In this document: in pieces, positions 42,108 through 51,369 of the stretch
Layout of the letters: the number at the start of each line of letters is the position of its first letter
How positions within the stretch are numbered: the stretch's first letter is position 1
Source of the DNA: BQJD01 sp964350265
GTDB lineage: Bacteria; Pseudomonadota; Gammaproteobacteria; Arenicellales; CAJQKF01
DNA length: 61,283 nucleotides
NCBI GenBank assembly: GCA_964350265.1
Contig: CAYGJZ010000012.1
Coordinates: forward strand, 1 to 61,283
Reading direction: 5' to 3'
The notes under the pieces: generated by a model
What the model was told of the DNA's origin: nothing
Database searches by the model: none
Seen by the model: the letters and a program-made list of their open reading frames with translations, nothing else
Translations under genes and position numbers: made by a program

Positions 42108-43068
42108 GACGCCCCCGGTACGGTGTCAGCAGGCCGTGGCGCATGGCGTCGACCAGCGCGCGGGCCGGTACCGTGCGCAGGCTGCGCTCGAGCCGGCGAC
42201 GGGCGATGGCCCGGGGCAGCCCGGCCAGCGCATCGCGCTTGGCGCGCAGGATGACCCGGCCCTGTCCGCGCAGGGCGAACAGCACGATGGTCACCAGGTT
42301 GAGCAGCAGGTGCTCGGGCAGGTAGCGCCACAGGTAGGCGCCGGGCATGTTCTTGACGAAGGTCCAGACCAGGTTGCGATGGCCGTGGTAGGTGGTGAAG
42401 TCGCTGCGCCGGCCGGTGGTGGCCGAGCCGGCATGACGCACCACCGCCCCGGGCACGTACCAGGCACGGGCGCCGCGGGCGCGCAGGCGGAAGCCGAGGT
42501 CGATGTCCTCGGAATAGCAGAAGTAGTCTTCGTCGAAGCCGCCGACGTCGGTCACGCCCTTGAAGGGATACAGGGCAGCGGCGGCGCAGGGCGAGAAGAT
42601 CTCCCCCTCGGCGCGCGCGGTGGTGGCCGGCAGGCCGTGGTCGCGGCGCCAGTACAGCCCGCTGACGTGGTAGACGTCAGCGGTGCCGTCCAGCGGTGCG
42701 TCGTCGTCGTAGCCGAGCATGCGGCAGCCGAAACTGTCGCCATCGCCGTGGCGCTCGGCGGCCGCAAGCAACTGCGCCAGCCAGTCCGGTTCCGGCACCG
42801 TGTCGGGATTGAGCAGGGCCAGGCGGTCGAAGCCCGACAGGTGGGAAATGCCGATGTTGTTGGCCCGCGCAAAGCCGGTGTTCACCGCCAGCGGCAGCAA
42901 CTGCATCCAGCGCGGCCGGCCGGCCATCGCGTCGAGGCTGTCGTCGTCGCTGGCATTGTCCACCACCAGCACCCGTTCCGGTGGCCGGACCTGGCGCTCC
43001 AGGGCATCCAGGCAACGGGCCAGGTAGGCGCCGGCGTTGTAGTTGACGATGACGATGGCGACGCGCAT
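42094..43068 (-). CDS. Family 2 glycosyltransferase (rhamnosyltransferase-like)
   Basis: 324 aa from ATG 43068. VAIVIVNYNAGAYLARCLDA, VLVVDNASDDDSLDAMA, LALLNPDTVPEPDW and VGGFDEDYFCYSEDIDLGFR match the GT2 subgroup of WbbL-type rhamnosyltransferases. A C-terminal hydrophobic stretch and an amphipathic helix may dock it to the membrane (LPEHLLLNLVTIVLFALRGQ). Donor inferred only from the subfamily. Confidence 0.87.
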   Translation of the reverse strand: MRVAIVIVNYNAGAYLARCLDALERQVRPPERVLVVDNASDDDSLDAMAGRPRWMQLLPLAVNTGFARANNIGISHLSGFDRLALLNPDTVPEPDWLAQLLAAAERHGDGDSFGCRMLGYDDDAPLDGTADVYHVSGLYWRRDHGLPATTARAEGEIFSPCAAAALYPFKGVTDVGGFDEDYFCYSEDIDLGFRLRARGARAWYVPGAVVRHAGSATTGRRSDFTTYHGHRNLVWTFVKNMPGAYLWRYLPEHLLLNLVTIVLFALRGQGRVILRAKRDALAGLPRAIARRRLERSLRTVPARALVDAMRHGLLTPYRGRRDGH

Positions 43069-43090
43069 GCCGTTGCCCGTCTCCCGCGCG

Positions 43091-44089
43091 CTAGCCGTGC
43101 TCCGCGCCGGAGTCGAGCACCTCGCGGATGGCATAGATCGGCTTGCCCTGGGACTCGTAGTAGGTGCGTGTCTGCATCTCGGCGAGCAGGCCCACGGTGA
43201 TGAACTGCAGGCCGATGAAGATCAGCAGGATGGCGAACAGCAGGATCGGCCGGTCACCCAGCGCCCGGTCCAGCACCAGTCGCTCGAACACCAGCCACAG
43301 CGCCATCAGCATGCCCAGCGCACCGGAAAGCAGTCCCAGCGAGCCGAACAGCTGGATCGGGCGACCGGCGTAGCCGAGCAGGAACTTGACCGTCATCAGG
43401 TCGAGGATGACGCGGAAGGTGCGCGAGATGCCGTACTTGGAGGTGCCGGCCACGCGCGGGCGGTGATTCACCTTCATCTCGGCGATGCGTACCCCGGCCC
43501 AGCTGGCAATGGCCGGGATGAAGCGGTGCATTTCCCCGTACAGGCGAATCTGGCGCGCGGTTTCCGTCCACATGACCTTCAGCGTGCAGCCGTAGTCGTG
43601 CAGCTTCACGTCGGTGCTGTAGGAGATGATGCCGTTGGCAATCTTCGACGGCAGAAGGCGCAGCCAGTAGCCGTCCTGGCGCTGGTGACGCCAGCCGCAG
43701 ACCATGTCGTAGCCCTCGTTCAGCCGCGCCATCATCGCCGGGATGTCGCGCGGATCGTTCTGGCGGTCGGCATCGAGGGTGGCGATGCAGCGGCCGCGGG
43801 CCAGGTCGAAGCCGGCCGCCATGGCGGCGGTCTGGCCGAAGTTGCGGCGGAACACCACCACGCGCACCCGGGCATCGTGCTCGGCAATGGTGCGCAGCCG
43901 CGCCAGCGAGTCGTCGGTGCTGCCGTCGTCGACGAACAGGATCTCGAAGTCGATGTCCGGCAGTGCCTCGACGATTTCCCGGTACAACGGCTCGAGATTG
44001 TCCTCCTCGTTGTAGACCGGCAGCACCACCGACAACTCGGGTGCAGCGTCGGCGGCGTGGGGTTTCGCAATTGGCATGTCATTGTTCAT
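43091..44089 (-). CDS. Membrane GT2 of the DPM/ArnC/GtrB type
   Basis: 332 aa from ATG 44089, overlapping the WsaF-like gene by 11 bp. GT2 core: LSVVLPVYNEEDNLEPLYRE, ILFVDDGSTDDS, TLDADRQNDPRDIP and the SKYGISRTFRVILDL segment typical of polyprenyl-phosphate glycosyltransferases. Two C-terminal membrane spans follow (about 240-300). Such enzymes charge undecaprenyl phosphate with a single sugar for periplasmic glycan modification; a GT-C partner is not found in this window. Confidence 0.9.
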   Translation of the reverse strand: MNNDMPIAKPHAADAAPELSVVLPVYNEEDNLEPLYREIVEALPDIDFEILFVDDGSTDDSLARLRTIAEHDARVRVVVFRRNFGQTAAMAAGFDLARGRCIATLDADRQNDPRDIPAMMARLNEGYDMVCGWRHQRQDGYWLRLLPSKIANGIISYSTDVKLHDYGCTLKVMWTETARQIRLYGEMHRFIPAIASWAGVRIAEMKVNHRPRVAGTSKYGISRTFRVILDLMTVKFLLGYAGRPIQLFGSLGLLSGALGMLMALWLVFERLVLDRALGDRPILLFAILLIFIGLQFITVGLLAEMQTRTYYESQGKPIYAIREVLDSGAEHG

Positions 44090-45389
44090 GGGATTGTTCC
44101 GTTGCGCCTGCCAGCCACCGCCGCAACAACGCCATGCGACGGGTATCGAGGGCCTGGTCCCAGTCGGTGGCCCAGTGCACCGCGGCGCCCCGGCCGCGGG
44201 CCTCGACGTCCTCGACCCGGTCGCGTGCCTCGGCCAGGGTGGCGGCCACGCCCGCGATGGTGGGCTCTGCGGCAAGCAGGTTCGGCGAGATCGCGCTCAT
44301 CGCCGCGGCGGTCTTGTTCTGGCAGCTGTTGGTGACCACCGCCATGCCCGCGCTGGCCATCTCCAGGGGCAGCAGGCTGGGGTGCGGAGTGTACATCAGG
44401 GCCAGCCCGAGGTCATATTCCTCAAGGCGCGACTTGTACTCGCGCAGCCCGAACTTGCCCAGCATCTTCAGCGTGTGACCACCGGGCAGCTCGATGTCGC
44501 CGTGGCTGGAACCGATGCCGTGGAACGCCCACTGCCCGTCGTCGAAGACACCCTCCTCGATGGCCCGGGACAGCGCCAGGTAGCCGATCTCGAACATGTT
44601 GCGCGCGGCGTGCGCCTCCGGGCGGGCATAGAACAGCAGCCGCCGCTGCCGCCCGGAGCGCGGCCTGGGCACGCTGCCCGGCGGATAGCTGATGATCGCG
44701 TTCTCGAAGTAGTCGTGCTCGCCCTCGGTCTCGCCGCCGTGCAGGTAGCCGATGCGGGCCTGGCGGAAGAAGTCGCGCAGCAACGCGGTGGAATACAGGG
44801 CAACGTGGGGAAAGTCGTAGCTGGCGCGGGCCAGTGCGTGGTACGACCCCATCGGAAAGGTATACGGCTCGTATTCCTGCACCAGGTAGACGAAGCGTTC
44901 CGCGCGCAGCGAGCGCAGCAGGTCGTGGGCGATGTAGGCCGTCCACCAGGTGGTGGCAATGACGGCGTCGTCGACGTTGACCTCGATCGGCGCACGGTCG
45001 AAGCAGCAGGCCACCTCGATGCGGTCGAAGATGTCTTCCAGGCCGTCGTAGGCGGCAATCTCGCGACGCCAGCCGGGCAGGTCCTCCAGGCACTGGTCAA
45101 CGGTGACCACGCGGACCCGGAAGCCCTGCTCCACCAGCTTGCGGGCAAGGTGGAACTTGGCGATGTAGCCACCGTAGAAGCGGGCGAAATGGATTTCCGG
45201 GATCAGCAGGTTGACCCGGACCGGCGCCGTCGGCGAGACGTTGACGGCCAGCGGAGCGGTCTTGTGGACCGGACGGCGCAGCACCTCGGCGTTGTAGTAG
45301 GTCTCGCGCAGCCGGCGCACCACGCCCTTGACCGGCACACCGAGCCGGGAGTTGGCGAGACGGACGACGAGCTTGCTCAGTGCGGACAT
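44079..45389 (-). CDS. Glycosyltransferase, rhamnosyltransferase WsaF-like
   Basis: 436 aa from ATG 45389; the frame is open further upstream but lies inside the previous gene. N-terminal VRVNLLIPEIHFARFYGGYI begins the WsaF-type GT-B N-domain. The C-domain has RLLFYARPEAHAARNMFEIG, YDLGLALMYTPHPSLLPLEM and ASAGMAVVTNSCQNKT. WsaF family members are rhamnosyltransferases of S-layer glycans and O-antigens, which fits gmd and the ABC exporter nearby if the polymer contains rhamnose. Confidence 0.85.
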   Translation of the reverse strand: MSALSKLVVRLANSRLGVPVKGVVRRLRETYYNAEVLRRPVHKTAPLAVNVSPTAPVRVNLLIPEIHFARFYGGYIAKFHLARKLVEQGFRVRVVTVDQCLEDLPGWRREIAAYDGLEDIFDRIEVACCFDRAPIEVNVDDAVIATTWWTAYIAHDLLRSLRAERFVYLVQEYEPYTFPMGSYHALARASYDFPHVALYSTALLRDFFRQARIGYLHGGETEGEHDYFENAIISYPPGSVPRPRSGRQRRLLFYARPEAHAARNMFEIGYLALSRAIEEGVFDDGQWAFHGIGSSHGDIELPGGHTLKMLGKFGLREYKSRLEEYDLGLALMYTPHPSLLPLEMASAGMAVVTNSCQNKTAAAMSAISPNLLAAEPTIAGVAATLAEARDRVEDVEARGRGAAVHWATDWDQALDTRRMALLRRWLAGATEQSHEQ

Positions 45390-45400
45390 GGCGATATCGG

Positions 45401-46789
45401 TCAGCGGGAAGGAATCGGGGCACGGCGGAAGCGGCGCAGCATGGCGTGCACCAGGTAGCCGTGGGCGAGCCGGCGCTCGGCGTTGTTGGTGTAGCGGGCG
45501 CTGCGGCGCGTGCGCAGGTTCAGCCACAGCAGCGACCAGGCCGAGCCGAGCCCGCGACCGTAGCGTGCCAGCGCGGCGCGCCGCGACGGCAGCACCGCAT
45601 CGCGGGCCAGCAGGTTGCGGCACAGGGTCTCGATGCGGCGGCACTCGTGCCAGTACACCGCCTGCCCGGCGCCGACGAAGCGCGCCGCCAGCGAACGCAG
45701 CCGACGCGGGTCCAGCCGGCGCAGCCCGCGCGCTGATGACGACGGCGCACGGGCTGCGCCGGTGAAGCCGCAGTGGCCAATGATGCTGGCGCCGTGCTGG
45801 ACATAGTCGTACAGCGGCCGGTCGACGTAGGCAATGCTGCCGCCGGCCAGCGCCGCGCAGGCAATCCAGTGATCATGGAAGGCCTCGCCGACCCGTGGCG
45901 GGAACGGCAGCAGCACGTCGAACAGCGACCTGCGCATCATGCAGGCGGCACCGGTGACCGTGTTCGCCACCAGCATCAGGTCGAGGTCGTCGAAGCGGTT
46001 GAGCCGGTAGCCCCAGTACGAGGGCGAGACTTCGCCGCCGTCGGCATCGACGATGCGCATGTCCGAGTAGGCCAGCCAGGCTTCGCCGGAAAGCGCGTCC
46101 ACCAGGGCGTCGAGCTTGTCGGCGTACCACAGGTCGTCCTGGTCGGCGAGGGCGATGAACTCGATGCCGTCGGGCACCCGTGCCAGGGTGGTCTCGAAGT
46201 TGCGGTAGAAACCCTGGTTGGCCGGGTTGCGAAAGACCTGGAAGCGGGGATCGTCGCCGACCACCCGGGCAATGGTCTGGCGACCGGCCTCGCTGGAGCC
46301 GTCGTCGTTGACGATGCAGATCCAGTCGCCGCGCCGCTGTGCGCGGATCGACGCCACCTGCCGTTCGAAGGCGACCGGCTCGGGATCGTAGACCGCCATG
46401 CAGATGGCGATGGTCGGCCTCGTCGCCGAGGTCGCGGTGGCCGGGGCCACCCGTGGCACGGTGCGTTCGAACACGGCGACCGTTCCGCCGCCGGACGCCA
46501 GCCAGCGGGCACACACTTGGTGGGCATGGCCGGGCCCGGCAGCCGGCAGCAGCACCTCCGCGGCGACACCGCGGCACGGCCGGTCCGGTGCATGCCCGGG
46601 CCACAGGCGTTCGGGCACCGGCTCGTCCAGGCGAGCCACCACCGCCGGACCACCGTCCACGGTCAGTTCCAGTCGACCCTGGTCGACGCCTTCCAGCCAG
46701 CCGCACAGCGGCGCCACCAGCGCGGCACCGCCGACAATCTCCGCGGGCAGGTCCTGGGCCAGCACGAGGGATGGCGCCGAACGGCTCAT
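45401..46789 (-). CDS. Family 2 glycosyltransferase with extra N-terminal domain
   Basis: 462 aa from ATG 46789 (ATGA overlap). The first about 120 residues are beta-rich and unrecognised. The GT2 core then starts TIAICMAVYDPEPVAFERQV, with CIVNDDGSSEAGRQT, FIALADQDDLWYADK and HDHWIACAALAGG, like rhamnan-synthesis and WbbL-type enzymes. A basic C-terminal helix region ends the protein. Sits between two other long glycosyltransferases. Donor not deducible. Confidence 0.86.
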   Translation of the reverse strand: MSRSAPSLVLAQDLPAEIVGGAALVAPLCGWLEGVDQGRLELTVDGGPAVVARLDEPVPERLWPGHAPDRPCRGVAAEVLLPAAGPGHAHQVCARWLASGGGTVAVFERTVPRVAPATATSATRPTIAICMAVYDPEPVAFERQVASIRAQRRGDWICIVNDDGSSEAGRQTIARVVGDDPRFQVFRNPANQGFYRNFETTLARVPDGIEFIALADQDDLWYADKLDALVDALSGEAWLAYSDMRIVDADGGEVSPSYWGYRLNRFDDLDLMLVANTVTGAACMMRRSLFDVLLPFPPRVGEAFHDHWIACAALAGGSIAYVDRPLYDYVQHGASIIGHCGFTGAARAPSSSARGLRRLDPRRLRSLAARFVGAGQAVYWHECRRIETLCRNLLARDAVLPSRRAALARYGRGLGSAWSLLWLNLRTRRSARYTNNAERRLAHGYLVHAMLRRFRRAPIPSR

Positions 46790-49242
46790 GCCTCGCTCCC
46801 CTGCCCCCTGGGCAGGCGGATGCCGAAGGGTTCGCCGGCCAGCGACAGGTTCGGGTTGTAGAACGGGTCGCCCAGGTCGATCATGTCCGCGTGGCGTTCG
46901 CGGAACAGCGCCTTCTCGCGTTCGAAGCGCTTGCGCTTCTCCTCGGTGAGTTCGTAGCCGCGACTGGCGGACTCCAGGTGGTAGGCCTGGGCATAGGGCG
47001 TGAACACGTTCCAGTACCCTGCCTCGATCACCCGCAGGCAGAAGTCGACGTCGTTGCAGGCCACGGCGAAATCGCGCTCGTTGAAACCGCCAACCGATTC
47101 GTACAGCGCCTTGCGCACCATCAGGAACGCGCCGGTTACCGCGCTGACGTTCTGCACCAGCTGGGCACGGTTGGCATAGCCCTGGTCATGGCAATGGAGA
47201 TGCTTGTGGGCATGCCCGGCATAGCCGTCCATGCCAACCACGATGCCGGCGTGCTGCACCGTGTTGTCCGGGTAGAACAGCTTGCCGCCGACCACTCCGG
47301 TGGACTCGTTGACCGCCTGGCACAGCAGTTCCTCGATCCACTGCCAGGTGATGATCTCGATGTCGTTGTTGAGCAGCACCACGTACTCGCCGCGCGCCTC
47401 GGCAACGCCGTGATTGACGATGGCCGAGAAGTTGAACGGCTGGTCATGCTCGACGAAACGCACCCGGGGATTGGCGCGGTAGGCCTCCATCAGCTCGTAG
47501 GTGATCGGCGAGGCGCTCTGGTTGTTGACACCGACGATCTCGTACTCCGACCAGGTGGACTTGCGCAGCACGCTGTTCAGGCAGCCTTCCAGCAGTGCCG
47601 GCTGGTCGCGGAAGGGGATCACGATGCTTACCGAGGGACTGTCGGGCAGACGTCGGCGGGTGTAGAAGAAATGCGGCTGGTTGGCGTCGAGAATCTCGGC
47701 GGCGATGCCGCGTCGCTGCATGGTCGCCGCCAACGCGCCGCGGGCCCGTTCCTGCACGTAGGGCTTGGCCTGGGTGTCGAGGCTGCTCGATCCGCTGGAC
47801 TGCCGCCAGTGGTACAGCACCCTGGGCACGTGGACGATGCTGGCCGCCCGTTCCGACAGGCGCAGCACCAGGTCATGGTCCTGGGCGCCGTCGAAGGCGC
47901 TGTCCAGCGGTCCGGTCTCTTCGAGCAGGGCGCGGCGCACCACCAGCAGGTGGGTGATGTAGTTGTGCGACAGCAGCAGGTCGGGGGAGAAGTCCGGCTT
48001 GAAGTTGGGCCGAAACCGCCTGCCCTCGCCGTCGAGGTAGTCCTCGTCGGTATACACCAGGTCCGGCGCCGACTCGTTGATGGCAAGGACGACGTGGTAC
48101 AGGGCGTCGATGTCGAGGCGATCGTCGTGGTCGACGAAGGCGACGTAGTCGCCGCGCGCCATGGCCAGTGCCTTGTTGGTGGCGCCGGCGATGTGCAGGC
48201 CGCTTTCCGAGCGCACCCGGCGCACCCTTGGATGGTCGATGGCGGCCAGGCAGGCCAGCGTCTCCGGCTGGCTGGAGGCGTCGTCGCACAGGCACAGCTC
48301 GAAGTTGTCGTAGCGTTGCCCGAGTACCGAGGCGATGGCTTCCTGCAGCCACTGCGCCGGCGTATCGTGCACCGGCATGATGACGGAGATGAGCGGCTTG
48401 ACCGCCAGTGCCGCGATGCGTTCGCCCAGCACGTCGTCGGCCGGGCGCGCCGCCTCCCAGTCGTCGATCAATGCCTGGTAGGCATCGTCGCGGGAGGTGT
48501 CGCGCAGCTTGCCGGTGGCGAGCACGCCGAGCTTGTCCCGTTCCTCGTCGCTGAAGGATCGCTGCACGTTGCGACGGGACAGCCCCAGCAGACGCTCGCG
48601 CACCGCCGGCAAGCGTGCCAGGGCGCGGTGATAGACCAGGTGGCGGAAGCCCTCGGCCAGGCGCCAGGCCCGGGAGGTGCGGATGACCTTGAGTTCACGC
48701 TCCAGCCGCTCGGCGCGGTCGCTGTCCGCGCGGGCGGCTTCCAGCGCAGCGGCCAGCGCCTGGTTGCGGTTTTCCGCGTCCTTCAAGGCGCCGAGGAAGT
48801 GCTGGCGGAAACTCGCCACGTAGGTGGCGTCCAGGCGCAGCAGGCGAAGACGCAGGCGGAAGAACTCGTCCTCGCCGGCAGACCGGGGGTCCAGCCGCAG
48901 CAACAGGCGCGGGCGGCGGCCGTCGGCGACGAAGTAGGTGAACCCGTGCACCGGGAAGACCCGCATGTGCTCGGTGGCGAGCACGCCGAGGTCCTCGGCG
49001 CCGCCGGCCAGTCGCCGCAGGCTGACCAGCCCCGACGGCGTATCGAGGTCGACCTGGACGGACAGGAGCTGGAAGACCGGCTCCTCGTCGTCGGGCACCA
49101 CCGCGACGCCGTGCAAGGGCTCGTCGCCCGTGTCGAACACCGCCTCGTAGCGATGCTCGTCGAGGTCGCGATGCACGCTGACGTCGTCTCCGGGCACCTC
49201 GTGCAGGTTGCCGCCGCGATCGATCCAGTGCAGCGCCATCAT
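46786..49242 (-). CDS. Large glycosyltransferase with two GT2 domains
   Basis: 818 aa from ATG 49242 (ATGA overlap with the wzt-type stop). The N-terminal about 170 residues are beta-rich and may bind glycan; an Ala/Glu coiled coil follows (about 165-200). GT2 domain 1 begins near 286 (LISVIMPVHDTPAQWLQEAI, FVDHDDRLDIDAL). Domain 2 begins near 540 (SVSIVIPFRDQPALLEGCLN, VVLLNNDIEIITWQWIEELL). Two active-looking sites in one chain suggest alternating transfers, as in processive or bifunctional O-antigen synthases. Confidence 0.9.
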   Translation of the reverse strand: MMALHWIDRGGNLHEVPGDDVSVHRDLDEHRYEAVFDTGDEPLHGVAVVPDDEEPVFQLLSVQVDLDTPSGLVSLRRLAGGAEDLGVLATEHMRVFPVHGFTYFVADGRRPRLLLRLDPRSAGEDEFFRLRLRLLRLDATYVASFRQHFLGALKDAENRNQALAAALEAARADSDRAERLERELKVIRTSRAWRLAEGFRHLVYHRALARLPAVRERLLGLSRRNVQRSFSDEERDKLGVLATGKLRDTSRDDAYQALIDDWEAARPADDVLGERIAALAVKPLISVIMPVHDTPAQWLQEAIASVLGQRYDNFELCLCDDASSQPETLACLAAIDHPRVRRVRSESGLHIAGATNKALAMARGDYVAFVDHDDRLDIDALYHVVLAINESAPDLVYTDEDYLDGEGRRFRPNFKPDFSPDLLLSHNYITHLLVVRRALLEETGPLDSAFDGAQDHDLVLRLSERAASIVHVPRVLYHWRQSSGSSSLDTQAKPYVQERARGALAATMQRRGIAAEILDANQPHFFYTRRRLPDSPSVSIVIPFRDQPALLEGCLNSVLRKSTWSEYEIVGVNNQSASPITYELMEAYRANPRVRFVEHDQPFNFSAIVNHGVAEARGEYVVLLNNDIEIITWQWIEELLCQAVNESTGVVGGKLFYPDNTVQHAGIVVGMDGYAGHAHKHLHCHDQGYANRAQLVQNVSAVTGAFLMVRKALYESVGGFNERDFAVACNDVDFCLRVIEAGYWNVFTPYAQAYHLESASRGYELTEEKRKRFEREKALFRERHADMIDLGDPFYNPNLSLAGEPFGIRLPRGQGSEA

Positions 49243-50540
49243 CGGCCGTCGTCTCCGCCACACAGGATCTCGACCCCGAGATCGGCAATGCCGAAGTCCG
49301 ACGGACCACCCTCCACCGTCAGGTGCACCATGTCGTAGCGACGGTCGATGGCCAGGTTGTCCACGGTGTCGTCATCCACCGCCACGCCGAGGGACAGGAA
49401 GTATTCCCCCGGCAACAGGTTGGCGGAAAAGGTGAAGGAAACCACCTCCACCTGCCCCGCGCGACGGCAGATGTCCGGCATGTTGCGGGCACGGGTGTTG
49501 GCACCGAACACGGTGATGCCGTCCACGGTCTTCACGGTCAGCCCGTAGATCACCTGGGACAGGTCGCGGTGATAGTGCACCGTCATGTCCAGGCGCAGCT
49601 GGCTGCCGCGATGCACCGAGCGCGGGTCCACCGCCTCGCCGTCGGTGAGCAGGTAGTCGACGATCTCGGCGTCGCGGTTGCCCCAGCGGTACTCGGCGGC
49701 ATTGTAGCTGGCACGCCCGGCGCAGCGATCCTCGCCGGCGCCCGCCCGTCGGTTCTCCACTTCGGCACCCGCCTCCTCCGCCTGGCCACCGGGCAGGGTG
49801 AAGGTGTCGTGCAGGTAGCGGTGCACCACGTCGCGGGGATCGCCCTCCGCCTGCACGGTGCCGCGGGCGATGTAGACGGCGCGGTGACAGTGTGCCCGGA
49901 TCAGCTCCATGGCGTGGGTGACGAAGATGATGGTGACGCCGCGGCGCTGCATCTCCTGGAAGTGTCGGTAGCACTTGCGCTGGAAGCTGATGTCGCCTAC
50001 CGACAGCGCCTCGTCCACCACCAGGATGTCCGGGTCCATGTTGATGGCGGCGGCGAAGGCCAGGCGCACGTACATGCCGCTGGAATAGGTGCGCACCGGC
50101 CGGTCGATGTATTCGCCGATGGCGGCGAAAGCTTCCACCTCGGCGAATTTCTGCTCCACCCGTTCGCGTTCCACCCCCATGATGGAGGCATTCAGGTAGA
50201 CGTTCTCGCGCCCGGTGAAGTCCGGGTTGAAGCCGGCGCCGAGTTCCAGCAATGCCGCGATGCGGCCGTCGCAGGTGACGCTGCCGGCGGTGGGCGCCAG
50301 CGTGCCGCAGAGGATCTCCAGCAGGGTCGACTTGCCAGACCCGTTGGGGCCGATCAGGCCAATGGTTTCGCCGCGGCGGATGTCGAAACTGACATCGTTC
50401 AATGCCGGGAAACTCTGGTGCCGTTGCCGACGCCCGCTGCTCAGGATCTCCACCATGCGGTCGAGGGGACGACGGTAGATGCGGTAGCTCTTGCTGACGT
50501 GCTCCACCCGCACCGCGATGGCCTGGGGATCAGAGGACAT
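49239..50540 (-). CDS. wzt: O-antigen ABC exporter ATPase with C-terminal glycan-binding domain (Wzt type)
   Basis: 433 aa. NBD: Walker A GPNGSGKST 64-72, signature YSSGM 152-156, Walker B VVDEALS from 174, and the switch His in FVTHAM. Residues about 280-425 form a beta-sandwich resembling Wzt_C, the domain that recognises the capped end of the polymer. Overlaps the permease gene by 11 bp. Distinct in sequence from the ATPase at 10643, so the window encodes two independent exporters. Confidence 0.93.
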   Translation of the reverse strand: MSSDPQAIAVRVEHVSKSYRIYRRPLDRMVEILSSGRRQRHQSFPALNDVSFDIRRGETIGLIGPNGSGKSTLLEILCGTLAPTAGSVTCDGRIAALLELGAGFNPDFTGRENVYLNASIMGVERERVEQKFAEVEAFAAIGEYIDRPVRTYSSGMYVRLAFAAAINMDPDILVVDEALSVGDISFQRKCYRHFQEMQRRGVTIIFVTHAMELIRAHCHRAVYIARGTVQAEGDPRDVVHRYLHDTFTLPGGQAEEAGAEVENRRAGAGEDRCAGRASYNAAEYRWGNRDAEIVDYLLTDGEAVDPRSVHRGSQLRLDMTVHYHRDLSQVIYGLTVKTVDGITVFGANTRARNMPDICRRAGQVEVVSFTFSANLLPGEYFLSLGVAVDDDTVDNLAIDRRYDMVHLTVEGGPSDFGIADLGVEILCGGDDGR

Positions 50541-51345
50541 CGGCGAACCCGCTGCGCATGCGGTTGAACAGGCGCAGTCCCAGGCGGGCGACGAGAATGG
50601 CGACCAGCGTGTACAGCGCGAGGATGGTCCAGTCGGGCATGGTCCCCTCGAGCATGATGCGGCGCATCTGCTCGATGATGACGGCGATGGGATTCAGGTA
50701 GAAGACGAAGCGCACCGGCACGGGAATCGCGCTCAGGGGATAGAACACCGGCCCGAGAAACAGCATCAGCGTAGTCAGCACGCCCATCAACTGGGCGAAG
50801 TCACGCATGTAGACCGACAAGCCGCCGATGATCCAGATGATGCCCGCGGCCATGATCATCAGCGGCGCGATGACCAGCGGCGCCAGCAGCGCGGTCCAGT
50901 ACAGCGTGCCCTGCACCAGCAGCAGGAACAGGGAAAGGATGGCGATGCTGATGGCGGTCTGGAACAGCGCGGTCAGGATCACCACCCAGGCCAGGCATTC
51001 CAGCGGGAAGACGATCTTCTTCACGTACTGCGCATTGGCGGTGACCAGCGTCGGTGAGCGGTTCAGGCACTCGGCGAGGAAGCCGTGCACGACGATGCCG
51101 CTGAACAGGAAGGCCGCGAACCCCAGGTTGCTGCCGCCGGTGGCCTCGTTGAAGCGCATGTTGAAGACGAAGCCGAAGACGAAGGTATACACGGTCAGCA
51201 TCAGGATCGGGATCACCAGCGACCACGCCACGCCGGCCACCGAGCCCCGGTAGCGGCCGACGATGGCCCGCCGCGCCAGTTGCAGAACCAGGGTGCGGTG
51301 CCCGACGAGGCTGGCAACGAGGCTGTTGTCGTCTTTCCTGGTCAC
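50530..51345 (-). CDS. wzm: O-antigen ABC exporter permease (Wzm)
   Basis: 271 aa from GTG 51345. Six membrane spans. RRAIVGRYRGSVAGVAWSLV near the N-terminus is the conserved cytosolic entry of ABC-2 polysaccharide permeases, and the C-terminus has FVFYLNPIAVIIEQMRRIML. Partner of the ATPase at 49239. The intergenic gap to rfbA is 24 bp, so both belong to one transcription unit. Confidence 0.93.
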   Translation of the reverse strand: MTRKDDNSLVASLVGHRTLVLQLARRAIVGRYRGSVAGVAWSLVIPILMLTVYTFVFGFVFNMRFNEATGGSNLGFAAFLFSGIVVHGFLAECLNRSPTLVTANAQYVKKIVFPLECLAWVVILTALFQTAISIAILSLFLLLVQGTLYWTALLAPLVIAPLMIMAAGIIWIIGGLSVYMRDFAQLMGVLTTLMLFLGPVFYPLSAIPVPVRFVFYLNPIAVIIEQMRRIMLEGTMPDWTILALYTLVAILVARLGLRLFNRMRSGFADVL

Positions 51346-51369
51346 GTTCGTGCCGGCCGTGGAAGCATG

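Noticed and set aside
46339..49338. 999-codon plus-strand frame opposite two glycosyltransferases
   Set aside because: The minus-strand frames carry intact GT2 motifs and stop-overlap coupling; the plus frame lacks any conserved motif.
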